Assembly (NCBI GenBank): GCA_033182465.1 | Contig: CP137330.1 | Coordinates: 496,001-560,000, forward strand | DNA: 64,000 nt | Reading direction: 5' to 3' | Origin: Sanghuangporus weigelae | Lineage: Eukaryota > Basidiomycota > Agaricomycetes > Hymenochaetales > Hymenochaetaceae | Part shown: one piece after another, positions 36,954 to 49,661 of the stretch | Numbering within the stretch: the stretch's first letter is position 1 | Layout: the number at the start of each line of letters is the position of its first letter | The notes under the pieces: model-generated | Databases searched by the model: none | What the model saw: the letters and a program-made list of their open reading frames with translations, nothing else | What the model was told of the DNA's origin: nothing | Translations under genes and position numbers: made by a program

Positions 36954-37122
36954 AATGCATGGAAACAAATCATACAGAACTATATATTCTTGTAACTTAT
37001 TAGAGACCATATGTAACGCTAGACACATACAAAAGCAGGAAGACTAGCTTCTGCAAATACATATAATGCTTTGGAGTGGACGAAATGCGAAAAGTGTCAG
37101 AAGAAAAGGTGGAGAAAGTCTG

Positions 37123-39160
37123 CTAGGCTTCCTCGCGAATCGAAGTGCCATTTAAAGTGATGCGATTTTCGGGACGTCCAGGCAATGTTTGAGAAGCCGT
37201 AGACGAGGAGCCTCGTTTGAGAGCTGGTCGTAGTGGTGCTTTCGGAATGAGTCGATGGTGCATATCAATTCGGATCCCCTCTTCGTTCTGCCAGCCGGCG
37301 CCAGGTTCAGGATATTCGGCAAGGTCTAACGGATATTCAGTCCCAGAATCTGGTGAGACAAAGATTCCATCGTTAGTCCAAAGCTGGTCCCTAATGATCA
37401 AGAAGAAACGGAATGACGTTAGTATGGTAGTCAGAAAAGAGGAAGACGCGACAACATACCCCCTCTTATTGTACCAGCCCTTCCGCCGCCTCTCAGGCGG
37501 AATGGGAGATGGACAGATCAGGTTTTCCGAGAATCGTACCATTTTGGATGTTTCCAAGCCTGCGACAAAAATCTGTCTAGGGACATCATCTTTACTGATA
37601 CGACCCTGTGAGATCGTCCTGCTGCGAATAGCTGGGACCGGTCCTGTTGCGAAAACCACACCACGAGGCACTTCGTCTTGCGGAGAGTGCCCACGAGATG
37701 AAGTAGAAGCAGATGATTGCGAACCACGGCGAAGAGGTGGTCTGTCCCTGTCGTAAAAGCTCCCTGGAGGAGGAGCAGGAAAACCACTAGCGCCCGCGCC
37801 ACTCATCCTCCTCTCACGAACAAAGCCTGAGCTGGTGGGACTGACTTCCCTCTCCGGAGAGTATCGCTCCCGTTTGCTATCGGGTGATGGTCCACGTACC
37901 ACGGGAGGAGAACGACGTTCAGTGGTCCCGAGTCCTGCTGGAACGACGGCAGTCGATTCCCGCCCATTAATAGGAGAAAGGCGCTCTCCTGGAAGAACTC
38001 CAAAACCGGTCGGAATAACAGCTCCGCTCAATCGTCTCTTGTGAGCCGAGTCGCCTTGTGTGGTCGGATCTGAATTACGGCGTATGGGCACAACCTCACG
38101 AGGTCCCGTAGGAAAGTTGGGCATTGTGTTAGATCGCTCAGGGAATCGGCCACCAGGGCCGGAGTGTGGAGGACTAGAACGTGTAGGCGAGGGTCCCGGC
38201 TGAGCTGTTACAGGTCGTTCATGATCGGACCCACTGTTGCGTCTTGCATTAGGGCCAGAATCGACAGTCGTGGCTCGCGAGCGAGGTCCATCGTCGATAT
38301 TGCGAGGGGGCTGTCGATTCTGAGACGCCACAACGAGGGATGAACTCGAGGATGGTAAGGAGATAGGAAGGGGATGAGGTGAGTCCGGCTCCCTTGAACT
38401 TCGTCGTGTGGCAGAAGACTGAGTTGAGGAATCTGCGGTTGGAAATTGTAGTGTTTCTACCGATGCATTTGAGTAAAGTGTAAGCGCGTCAGAATCAGCC
38501 TCCGATCGTTCATAGATGAACGAGTCGGGAATAGAGGTATCAGGATAAATGTTGAAAGTGCGGCCTGGAGAAGTAGTTTTAGAGTTACTTCGATCGCCTG
38601 TCGTGACGGCTTGCTGAGTAGACGTAGACGTCCTAAACTCAGGCCTGGGAGCAGGATTAGACTGGATATTTGCCGCCGGGGCCGACGTCGAGGAATGACC
38701 TGCATGTCCAAGAGGTGGTCGTTGGGATTCGAGAACATAAGAGCCCGAACTCGAAAACACATAGTATGTCGACCCATTCTGCGAACCGCGCTGCTGGGGT
38801 TGCGTCGTCCTGCCCCTAGACAAGAATGAATTACTCGAGTGCTGTGCAATGAAATGACTATACGTCAGTGTTGTGACAAAGAAACATGGTGATAGTGTAC
38901 CTTTTGCGCCTCATTTTGAGCCTTACGACCAAAAGGAATCGGAGCAGTCTGAAATCCAAGCATCGACAACATCTTTGAGTTGCAACAGACTGGCAAGGGC
39001 TTAAGTGAGTGCAAGGTAAAGATGGACAAGTACGGACCACATTCTTATAGAGCAGAGAAGGGTAAGACGTTGCTAGTTTGAACATGTTGTCTCCCGCGCC
39101 ACACGCATGAGTAACTGAGCAAGCCCCATACACGAGGCGACAGCACTCCCGTAGAAGCAC
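37123..39160 (-). CDS. Large disordered Ser/Pro-rich protein with conserved C-terminal segment
   Basis: Upstream exons 39160-39041 (MLLRECCRLVYGACSVTHAC) and about 38973-38901 (MLSMLGFQTAPIPFGRKAQN) join in phase to the long exon starting HSSNSFLSRGR. Most of the protein is low complexity (Ser, Pro, Arg), with many RRxS and SP sites suggesting phosphorylation. From about 37560 the sequence becomes ordered: MVRFSENLICPSPIPPERRR, GWYNKRG, then after a 69-nt intron DQLWTNDGIF, LDLAEYPEPGAGWQNEEG. The intron (about 37462-37394) is a multiple of three with a CTAAC branch point, so the unspliced frame is open too. I do not know the family name; similar proteins in other basidiomycetes are, as far as I recall, uncharacterised. 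Confidence 0.75.
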
Positions 39161-40056
39161 GCTGGTGACGGCAGAGCGTAGTTACATCACACACGTGCCA
39201 CGACTTCAGCCTAAACAGGAGATGCCTAGCTGATTAACCTTCGCACACTGACGAAAGAGAATGCTTCTCGACGATGTCATGGCGAGGCTAAATGGCGAGG
39301 TAGCAGTCGGGAAATGAAGGGGGCGATCATGGTATACGGACTTCAGGAACTCATGATACGAAGTTTTTCCAAGGAGAGCTTGTCCATACAAAGAAACTGA
39401 AGCACTTTGATTATGGAACAGGACATGTTCCTGCGGCATCAAATATTAATCCTCGAGGCACTTGAAGCGAGACGGGAGTCTAGTCATGCGGGGCAATGGT
39501 GCAAAGCCGGAATAACGGCACGCAAGTGTGTCAAGGTCGAAGCGAGGTGCTCCAATCCAAGGAGATCTTGGGGATGTCCGCGTTAATTCCAATTAAAGAT
39601 CGGCAAGAGGAAGTGTAGAAGACTCCGAGAGAACTGAAGCGCAAGATGCAGGATTGAGCACGACCAGTCTCTAATCGGAAAGATACGTTTTCGGATATCT
39701 ATTTGACTATCCGTATACTAGCTCCCTTAAGGTTTTCGGACCATGAAAATAGCTTTTTGTTGAAGCACGGCATGTTGCTTTTCTAATCACAACTGCAACT
39801 CTAGATTGAAGCAGATCAAGGAGAGAATGAGTTGACGAGTAGGTTGATGATAGTCGCTAGGCAGCTGGGCGAGCCCCAGGTGTCTGTCAGTCACTATCGT
39901 TCTGTCACAGTGATGTGACATTACAATGCGTGACGTTACGACTCGTGACAGAGCTCGTCCCGTGGCCGTGACTGAGCTTCCTACCTTCAAGTTCAACTCC
40001 CATGTCCTAACGATTACCCCAGCTTCAAAAGTATTTGAGAGCACACTACACGAAGC
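39161..40056. promoter_or_regulatory. Divergent promoter region with TGACA/TGTCA cluster
   Basis: No gene seen. Between the start of the disordered-protein gene and CFT1. Repeated TGTCA/TGACA sites lie at 39883-39952 (TCTGTCACAGTGATGTGACA, CGTGACAGA). Confidence 0.4.
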
Positions 40057-43000
40057 ATGCAAGCTCTTCGTGGCGAGCTACTTCCTCCAAGTGGTGTAAA
40101 TTTTGCTACCAGTCTGAAGTTATTACCATCTTTGGTTTCCCGAACTCGTCCAGATCTGGATGGCACAAATCGGAAAGCATTATGCAACATAGTAGTGGCT
40201 TATTCGCATTTGCTCAGAATATTCGAACTCGTGGAAGAACCCGTCCCTCTTCAGGCACTTGCTAACCCAAATACTAGTAAGGCGGGATGGTCTCGTGTAA
40301 AGAGGGATACGGAGGCGGTTGAAGGTGAAGTCGAAATGGATACCCAGGGAGAGGGATTTGTCAATATGGGCTCAGTCAAGGTAGCCTCTCGTCTTTTGCT
40401 ATATTTATTAGCTTTCGATGTTGCGCGACAAATAATAGACATTTTGACACAACCATTTTCTAGTCCGCATCAAGCGCAAAAATTTATTCCATGACTACCT
40501 TCCGATTCTATCTCATACGTGAACATCGTCTGCATGGCATCATTACTGGGCTTGAAGCAGTGAAGACACTATCAACCGCTGAAGACTCGCTCGACCGGCT
40601 GCTCGTTTCTTTCAAGGATGCAAAGGTGAGTTATTCGTGGATCTTGAACTCGCTTGTTACTGAAGTCGTGCAGCTTGCACTCCTAGAATGGTCGCCAGAG
40701 ATACATGACTTGATTACTGTTTCTATTCATACATACGAGCGGGCTCCTCAGATGGTGAGATGTCTCTGATGAGGCTGAACTTCGATTGACGGTCTCTAGG
40801 CGTTTCTAGATCCTAGTAAATTCACAGGGGAACTGAGGGTTGATCCTCTATCACGTTGCGCAGCTTTATCACTACCTTGTGACTCCCTAGCAATACTTCC
40901 ATTCTACCAGAGTCAAGTCGATCTGGACCTTGTCGAAACGGATAACTCGGTAAATAGGTCAGAAGCTCTATTTTTTTGTAGGTTTCTTCATAAGTTGCCT
41001 AACATCATCATAGAGACATTCCATACTCTCCTAGTTTTATTCTCGATCTTGCGAGTCAAGTCGACAATAGGATAAGGAGTGTCGTGGACTTTGTATTTCT
41101 GCCTGGATATAATAATCCTACACTCGCCGTACTGTTCCAGACACCCCAGACATGGACTGGGTACGTTTCCGTCCATTCTTGATGCCCACTTGCACAAATC
41201 AACTTATCTCGCCCCTAGGAGACTCAAAGAGTTCAAGGACACGTGTCACTTGTTCATTTTCACCCTGGATCTCGTTACGCATATGTATCCCATTATCACC
41301 GCAGTTGAAAATCTTCCTTGCGACTGCTTTGCGATTTTACCATGTGACAGCTCACTGGGAGGAGTTGTGATAATTAGCTGTAATGCACTCATCTACGTGG
41401 ATCAAGCTTCACGGAGAACTGCACTAGCCGTGAATGGCTGGGCCCCACGGGTATCGGACATGCCAATGCAAGCACCACATCCGGACGAACGGACGCGTGA
41501 CTTACACCTTGAAGGCGCGCATGCAACGTTCATAGACCCCCGCACCTTTTTCATTTTTACGAGGGATGGCTCGATATACCCGGTAGAAATTGTGATGGAC
41601 GGTCGTACAGCACTTCGACTTGCTCTGGGCCCCGCAATGTCGCAGACGACTATTCCTTCGGTCGTGAAGAACGTGGCCATCGGAAATAATGTCAGGGATG
41701 ATGAGTCACGTGCAAACGTGATTTTTGTAGGGAGTACTGTAGGTCCGTCCGTGTTGTTGCGAACAACAAGGGTGGAGGAAGAAATCCCGAGAGACAAGCG
41801 AGAGGAAGATGTTCCAGCCGCCGTTGCGGACAACCCAATGGCTATGGATCTAGACGACGAAGACGGTGCGTGTATTCTCACCCCACATTAATGTATTTGT
41901 CTGATGTGCCACCTCAAAAGACATTTATGGGGACGTTGTCAAAGAAAAGCCGACTCTAGCTGGCCATCTTGCAAACGGGCATCAATATGACGTAGAGAGG
42001 AAGACTGTCATTCATCTCTCACTATGCGATTCTTTGCTTGCGTATGGGCCGATAAACTCCATGGCTTTCGCCTTGACGAGAAACGGTGTATGTTCCGCGA
42101 ATCTTTCAATCTGATAGCTCTCTAAGGTTTTCGCGTGTAGGAACGACCGGCCGCGGAGCTGGTCACGTCAACCGGGTATGGACGATCCGGGGGTTTCACA
42201 CTCTTCCAAGTAATTCTCATCCTTCCTCTGGATTGCCTTTTAACTCTGACTGTTCTCTGTTAAACCAGCGGGATCTGCCAGCTCGGCCCAAAAGAAAACT
42301 GCACATTATAGGAGGTGCCCGAGGTGTCTGGTCAATACCGGTCCGTCAGTCTTTGAAGACCGGTAATCCGGAACGAGCGAGAGGACTTCCTCCCGGAATT
42401 TCCGAGATTTTTGATTCCGTTGTGATTAGTACGGATGCTAATCCTTCTCCAGGATTGACTCGAGTGAGTGTACTTTGTTGACTTTGCCTATTTCTGACCA
42501 AAGGATCATCGTAATTTAGTTTGCTGCAAGATCGTCTCGCAACGATATCACAATCACAACCCGCCGGACTGAGACGACTATCGGTGCGGCTCCGTTCTTT
42601 CAACGGACTGCGATCCTGCATGTCACGACAGACCTTATCCGTGTTCTAGAACCGGGTTCGTTCTCATCCTGTGAAGATACAGGTTCAAAAATTGAACTAA
42701 CCTTACTAGATTGTAGCGAACGACAATGTATCAAAGATATGGATGGCGCGACAAAGCGGCCGAAAATACGCTATTGTTTTATCTCCGATCCCTTTATTCT
42801 CATTATTCGAGAGGATGAATCTCTCGGTTTATTTGTCGGTGATGCCGAACGTGGACGGATACGCAGAAAAGATATGACCCCAATGGGAGAAAAAGTAATT
42901 CATAATCTCCCGCATTTACTCGAGGTCCGTTAATGTGCCTTCCAGGTATCTCGATATTCTGCAGGCTGCTTTTTCACCGATCGCAGCGGCCTCTTCGAGC

Positions 43001-45707
43001 TCGATGTTAATCCATCCCCACCACCCTCTGCTTCGGGAGATAGCAAACAGAAGAATTCAACAGCATCACTTGAATCCGCAGTAGATGCCCAACGTGGAAC
43101 TCAATGGCTCATTCTGTGTCGACCGCAGGGCGTTGTTGAAGTATGTGCTTCTTTATTTTCTCTTATCAGATGTCAAGCGTTAAGTTTCTGCCAGATTTGG
43201 ACCTTGCCGAAGCTGAGCCTTGTGTTTTCCACATCGATCGTAAAGGATTTGCCTTCCGTACTATCCGATTCCTTTGAGCCTCCCGCTCTTTCTTTGCCTG
43301 AGGATACACCTCGGAAGCCCCAGGATACCGACGTAGACCTTCTGCAGGTTGCTCAGATAGGTGAATCGTCTCCTAGTCCTCACCTCATTGTGAGTATCTT
43401 TGTCACATATTAGATAACGGGCTCTGATTATGAGTCACATAGGTAATGCTTCGATGCGGGCAAATGGCAGTATTCCAGGCGGTGCCTGTAGAGAAGACAG
43501 AATTTCCAGCCTCATCTTCGCGGAATGCTTCCCTTAAACTTAAATTCGTCAAAATGGCTACGAGGCTTTTTGAGCCTCGTCAGAATGAGCCTGCGGAAAA
43601 ATCTTCAATCATAGCGGAACAGAGACGAGCACTTCGGAATCTCATTCCATTTACAACTTCACCAAATCCGGAGGTTTGCCTTTCTGGTGTCTTCGTGACG
43701 GGAGATGAACCATGTTGGATCGTATCTACGGACAAAGAGGGGCTGAGAATCCATTCATGTGGATTCCAAATAGTGAACTCCTTCACCTCATGTTCAATCT
43801 GGGATTCCAAGAGCGATTTCTTGATGCACACTGATGAAGTAGTTCTCGAATACTTTGACAGAATTGATTGGGATCTAACCTTCCACTGAATAGGGACCTT
43901 GCTTGTTAGAATGGCTTCCCAACGTCAACGTGGGTACTGACATGCCTTCAAGGACGATCACGATAGGTCGCACATACAACAAAATATGTTTCGATCCGGC
44001 ATCAGGACTGATGGTCGCATCCTCGTTACTACCCAATCAATTCACAATTTTCGATGAAGATGGTAACAAAATGTGGGAACCTGATGGTGCGCTAGTTTTG
44101 CTTCGCAGTATAGATAAGAACGTCATATGATGATTCATTTCCATACAGCTCCCGATATCAATTACCCTCATAATGTGATGTCGACCTTAGAGCTCTTTGC
44201 TTCGGACTTCTCTTGCGTCATGGATGGGTGAGCTTTATTTACCAATGCATGCCCTTATATCTAGCTAAGATATAATTCTCAGATACGAGTTTCTTCCGAA
44301 TGAATTTGTAACTGCTCTGGAATGCGTGCAATTGGAAACGCAGAGCACAGAAAGTGGTATGAAGGAGTTCATTGTCGTTGGAACAACGATCAACCGGGGA
44401 GAGGATTTGGCTGTCAAGGGCGTGGTTCGTGAACGTTTTCTTTTGCTGAAAATTTGCACCTGAAATTATTTCAATACGCAGACATACGTATTTGAAATTG
44501 TTGAGATTGTCCCAGACCCAGAAAAGGGACTGGCACGACAGTTCAAGTTTCGCCTCTTATGCAAAGACGAGGCAAAAGGGCCCGTTACGGCACTGTGCGG
44601 AATGAATGGATATCTCGTTTCTTCGATGGGACAGAAGGTGAGAGCAACACGAATCAGGTTGAACGTACTGCTTATTAAGTTATCGCTTGATAGATATTCG
44701 TTCGAGCACTAGATCTAGATGAGCGCCTCGTTGGTATCGCCTTTCTGGACGTCGGAGTATACGTCACGTCCTTGCGAACAATCAAGAACCTTCTTCTCAT
44801 TGGAGATGCAGTGAAGAGTGTATGGTTTATTGCCTTTCAGGTAGGGTCCCCTTTGATCGAGCTTCGAGGCAGCAACATGCTGATACGTTGAAACGTGCGC
44901 TTCTGATAGGAGGACCCGTTCAAGCTTGTCATAGTCGCTAAAGAAATCCAACGACTGGGCATAATGACTGCTGACTTCCTTTTCGTGTCGGACGGGGACT
45001 TCTATATTGCAACTAGCGATGAGGAGGGCGTGATTCGTCTTTTAGAATTCGATCCTGAGGGTATGTAAACTAGCTTTCACTAAAGCACCAACTTAACCCC
45101 AGGTTCGTGTTCATTTCACAGATCCGGAGTCTCATGGAGGGCAATATCTGCTCCGGCGCACAGAGTTTCATGCTCAGATCGAGAGTCATACAACTGTCTT
45201 AGTTGCACGTCGGTCCCGAGAAGACGATGGTCTCGTCCCACAAGCACGGCTAATCTACGGTGCGCGCTTCTAGAACACTCTTCCTTCTCTTCACTCTCGA
45301 AAGCCTGTGACTAATTTTACCCTCCTTCGCAGGAATGGTGGACGGTTCGATGTATGCTCTGACGCCTATCAATTCGGACGATTCGGCGAAACGGCTCCAA
45401 TTTCTCCAGGGTCAACTCACGCGGAACATGCAACATGTTGCCGGTCTCAACCCGCGATCATTTAGGTACGATTCTTGCTCTTCAGCTCGGAGCTTTTCCG
45501 AGATCCGAACGATATTCATTGTATTTATACAGGACCGTGCACAATGACAGTGCTGCGAGACCCTTGACAAAAGGCATACTAGATGGAAATCTTCTCGCAG
45601 CTTTTCCGCAATTGCCTATACAGCGGCAGGACGAATTGACGCGTCCTCTTGGAACGGATAGGCTCACCGTGATGCGAGACCGACTAGGATTGAGCGGACC
45701 ATGGTAG
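40057..45707 (+). CDS. CFT1: Cleavage and polyadenylation factor subunit CFT1/CPSF-A (CPSF160)
   Basis: Largest subunit of the cleavage and polyadenylation factor; its beta-propellers bring WDR33-type partners to the AAUAAA signal in the nucleus. Start at 40057 (MQALRGELLPPSGVNFATSL) is typical of CFT1. About twenty short exons follow. Diagnostic parts: VVAYSHLLRIFELVEEP (about 40180), the first propeller to about 42000, LILCRPQGVVEIWTLP (about 43110-43210), and the CPSF_A C-terminal domain with EFIVVGTTINRGEDLAVKG (about 44368-44425), GPVTALCGMNGYLVSSMGQK (about 44580-44640), NLLLIGDAVKSVWFIAFQ and ADFLFVSDGDFYIATSDEEG (about 44975-45035). Ends LGLSGPW with TAG at 45705-45707. The length, estimated near 1,400 residues after splicing, suits the family. 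It converges with GPN2, 228 bp between stops. No break seen. Confidence 0.93.
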
Positions 45708-45935
45708 AGACGCTTATTTCATATGTAGTGCATACTGCTGCTTTCCATAACGATCGTCATTCGCTTTGCTTCGGTTACCCAATGCATTTTTTTTGATATT
45801 ATATCTTGATCAGTAGTCCCAGTCTAGCCCACTAATCATTCAAATTTACTGCTGTTCTAGACCTCATGTTTGCAAAGCACAAAAGGCAGATATGATAAAA
45901 ATTACAAAAATACCGTACAGCAACAGCAACATAAG

Positions 45936-47224
45936 CTACCTAATTCGAATTCTGCTCTTCACAGTCCCACCTCCATCCGTTGTAGAGTTACTCTTTTGAT
46001 CCAAAGAACCCGGCTTTGCCTTCTGCTCAGCCTCTTTCCTCGCAGCTTCCCCACTGGCCTTTGCGTCTCGTACGATCTCACCTTCACGGCGCCATTCTTT
46101 GCGCTCAAAGGCATCCCATTCTTCCCGAGCATCAATCCAGCGTTCCTGTACGTCTCGCACATCACTCCGTGGGCCTTTCAGGGGGCCAGCGGCTGTGGAG
46201 AAGAGTGCTTGTACGTTCGGACGATGGGAGCGAGAGGATTGATCAGGTTCCGGAGTAACTGCGCCTTCAGGTGCATGATTTGTAGGTGGTACGTAAACGT
46301 AGCCCGTTGCGCGGTCAATGACGTTTGTGAGGTGCAACATCGAGTGTTTATCCTATTCGGTGATTTGTTTCAATAAATTGTAAAGAGGGTATTATACCAC
46401 AAACCTCTACTGCGAGTGTCTCAAATCCGACAAGGGAGAAGTCTTCGATCAGCGAGCAAATGGCCATGTTCAACGCAGCGTATCGGGGCGATGCGGAGGT
46501 CAGGAGGTTATCTAAGTGAGAAAGGTCCTGGACTTCGGTATAGAAGTCCAAATTGAAGTCTACATGAACACAGGATTAAAGCTGAGATTCTATAGAGTTC
46601 AAGTTCTAGAAAACATACCGAGTTCACCATACTGGGTTAGCAAGTCCATTTTCGAGAGGACGTTTATATGTGGAAGTTCGAGATGGAGCATCGTCCGAAG
46701 GGACAGGAGGAGTACGGAGACGTATTTCGACGCATCTGTCACGTAATGTGCATCGCACAGGTGTACGCAGGCTAGCTAGATGTGAGTATTCAGAATGGCC
46801 TTGTAGAATCAAAAGGAAGAAATAGACGCACCCGAAACCCAATCTTCGTAAGCCTCTGCACTATGCGCTTCAGACTCTCATGATTTGTGCTCAGCTCTAC
46901 CTGCCCAGGCAGGTCGAACAAGACATATGCGTCCTTCCCAAGGGCCTGGAGACCTTCCCCAAGCCAATCAAAGTTCGCCTCGAGGTATTCCATGCAATAG
47001 AGCATAGCGCCGTTCGGACCTAATCCATGCTCTGTCATCGCATCCTCCAGGGTAAGTAGTGACGAGATATCCAGCGCGCATGGATACGGTATATTGTCGT
47101 TCGCCGGGTCGAGGTTTACGACGGAGATGGGTCGGTTTAATGCAGTGAAGAGCTGATGCTTCCCGTGCGCGTAAGTCGACTTGCCGCTCCCTGGAGGACC
47201 GATAATGATTTCACCGAAAGGCAT
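45936..47224 (-). CDS. GPN2: GPN-loop GTPase 2
   Basis: Small GTPase needed with GPN1/GPN3 for assembly and nuclear import of RNA polymerase II. Start at 47224 ([20 protein letters not shown]), with the P-loop GPPGSGKST at residues 9-17. [27 protein letters not shown] (the defining GPN motif, about residues 70-87) and [10 protein letters not shown] follow. Introns at about 46831-46776, near 46620-46562 and 46400-46345. Later exons give [32 protein letters not shown] (the G4-type NxKxD-like site) and [17 protein letters not shown]. The tail is charged ([16 protein letters not shown]) with an Arg-rich C-terminus. All nucleotide motifs are intact. Confidence 0.92.
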
Positions 47225-47780
47225 TCTCGTTCGTTTCGTACTCGGGAAACAACTATCGATTGTGTTCCAGCGTTTGAAGATTTCCCGGACTGTGTTCTAT
47301 CCTATGTTCATGGAAGACAAGACAGGTCAAGTGTGTTTCTGAATTCAAGCATAGAACCATTTACTTGCAAGTAGTGATGGTAAGGTAAGAAAGAGAGAAT
47401 AATAATTTGAATTAAATTTCATGCGACATATAATCACGTGATCCGAAAAGAAGCTACATACATGCGTATGGACGAGAATAAAACCGAACTGGAATGTAAA
47501 GACATATTTTCCGCTAGTGACCATGATTTTTGATCAATAAATAAAAGATAGCATCGGAGCATCATGTTTTGGATGAGTCAGTAAATAAACCCAGCGCTCT
47601 AGAGTGTACGGAGGAAAAAAAAAGCGATGTGTTTTGAGAAGGACCGGGGACCTTGTAATTCACAACGAACATGGTCAGTTGTAAGATTTGAGGGAGGGTT
47701 GCGCTGGTATGAGTTCGGAGGTCACGTAATTTGCACTGAGGCTGAGCAGAGGGTGAACTGCTGTTCCCCCTGTGTTAGTG
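47225..47780. other. Intergenic, no gene seen
   Basis: AT-rich. Contains possible AATAAA signals near 47536 and 47583. The last exon of the zinc-cluster gene may extend into 47715-47770. Confidence 0.4.
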
Positions 47781-49661
47781 TTATAGCTTGCGTTTTGCTA
47801 TCCGGTATAGTACAGTCATTGGTATCATCACCGCCAACATAGTGAGGAGAAAACATACTTGTGAGAGACCAGACTGAGCAACCGGAACAACTACCGGCAC
47901 TGAAAGGGGCATCGGCATCGGAACGGGGCCAAGCAATTGTGATGAACCATCCATAGCGGTTGGTGCGTCAGATGTGCTGGACCCAACTCCGAAGTCAACG
48001 CCACTCAGGTCGCCCGTAGTAGTGAGCTGTTGATAATGAGAAGGTAGATTCATGAGAATGGAAGAACATTCTTGATGGATGCGCGCTTCCATCTCTGTAC
48101 TTCCCGATTGGAGTCCATCTATACCTCGCGGCTCCTGCTTATACCGATCATCTGTTATATCAACTTCCATCCCAATACTCCCATTCTGCACGACGTCCTT
48201 ACCTGCGCAATCAGGCATTTGGAGGAGTGTTCCCTGTTGCGAGCGATGACTAGAGAGCAGCGAATGAACCTCAAATGGATTCGGGACCACCGCTGAAAAC
48301 TCGGAAGGACGGATCTGTGTGTAGTTCGGATCTGTAATCAAATCGGAACTCATTTGGATGTCGCTGGGATCAGATGGTCCTTGTAGTCGAGAATGAGTGG
48401 CAGTGGCAACGGGACCTTGTTGTGAAGCATCGGGCTCGTCATAGCCCGGGAAGTTGAAGGAAAGAAGCGGAGACGCTTCTTTTCAATATCAGTATGACAA
48501 GTAATGGGAGAAGCCTCAAGACTCACCAGAGTTCTCACTCTTACTCTCTTCATCTGGACCAATGCTGGTGGCCTCGCTGCTGCGTCCGGATAGGTGCATA
48601 CAAATGAAACTGCCTGCACCATGTTCTCGGCTGGGCACGCCACATGAACAAGGTGGGACAGGACACTCCAGCCCACGCCGCACGCAGAAACGGCACGGCC
48701 ACTCTCGATCGCATTGGACTTTGTTTCTCCTTTCGAGATGCACGTCAGGAAGACATTATAAATGGTTCGCTATTTCTCATTCTGGTCTCACCTGCAATTG
48801 ATGCATGCAATCTTTACTCTCGTGGCTGTTGATGCTTTTCGTGGGGCATCCACACATTCTATGTTCACCTCTACACAACTTTTGCAAGGCCTATTATCCT
48901 CACACTTATAATTCAAGGCAAACCAGTATTAAACGTTAATACAATGAGCATGGAGTTCTAAAGAAGAGTTGTGTCTCGCACCTTTTTGTGGTCCTTCCGG
49001 CAATTTACACATCGGTATTTGATGGTCCTTGGGCTACGATCGACGTGGATACATTGCTCCGACCGAAGGATACAACGCGAGCATGGGCGGTTGTCATCGC
49101 ATTTCTTGTTATCTCTATACACATTTGAGTCAGTCGCTACTGTTGAAACAACGCAAAAAGCTAAAGCAACAACATACCTTCTACATGCCCGGCATGCGAG
49201 TTTGACCCTTCCTTCTGGTACTGTTCGTGCTGAGGTTCTTTTGTTTGACGTGTTCGTGGATTCATACGAGTTGACATTCGGCGAGGTAGTTTCATCATAG
49301 CAGTTGATCCCGGATTCTACACATCGAGTGCATGGTATTCCACCGTCACACTGCACACGGAGGCGACGGCAAGACGGACATCCATCGATGCATTTTTCGA
49401 GCGGTATATCTCTTCTCTGACAAGCTGTGCGGCCGCATCAACATTGAGCCAAGAATGTCCATCAGAATACGCTGTACATACCATTGCAAGGCCGCTCGCC
49501 ATCGCATTTGGTCTTGCTTCGTCTTGCAAATATCAAAGGATTATAATAAGTTGAGTAGAAATTGACAGGATGACAAACCTGCAGTTGCAACAGGCCCTGA
49601 TCGCCCGCTTTGGAGACAACCTGTCGGAAATCGGCTTCGGGTTTCCTTGTTCAGTAAGCAT
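47781..49661 (-). CDS. Protein with five tandem Zn2Cys6 clusters
   Basis: Start at 49661 (MLTEQGNPKPISDRLSPKRA). Splicing at GT-AG introns gives five cysteine clusters in a row. Cluster 1: CCNCRRSKTKCDGERPCNAC with the sixth Cys nine residues on. Cluster 2: CPSCRRLRVQCDGGIPCTRC...C. Cluster 3: CRACRRDNKKCDDNRPCSRC...C. Cluster 4: CVNCRKDHKKCEDNRPCKSC...C. Cluster 5: CINCRRNKVQCDREWPCRFC...C. Clusters 2-5 keep the exact C-x2-C-x6-C-x5-C-x2-C-x6-C spacing. Introns fall at nearly the same point after the second Cys in clusters 1, 3 and 5 and slightly later in cluster 4, as expected if the units arose by exon duplication. The rest is acidic, Ser/Gln-rich and disordered, with a Pro/Val-rich run (about 47935-47890) that may act in activation. 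The 3' end is uncertain: the open frame reaches 47781, but a GTATGT donor at about 47857 may splice to near 47778. It is likely a nuclear DNA-binding regulator. Confidence 0.75.

Noticed and set aside
37217-37756. 179-codon open frame on the plus strand
   Set aside because: Antisense to the disordered protein; its low-complexity composition explains the open frame.
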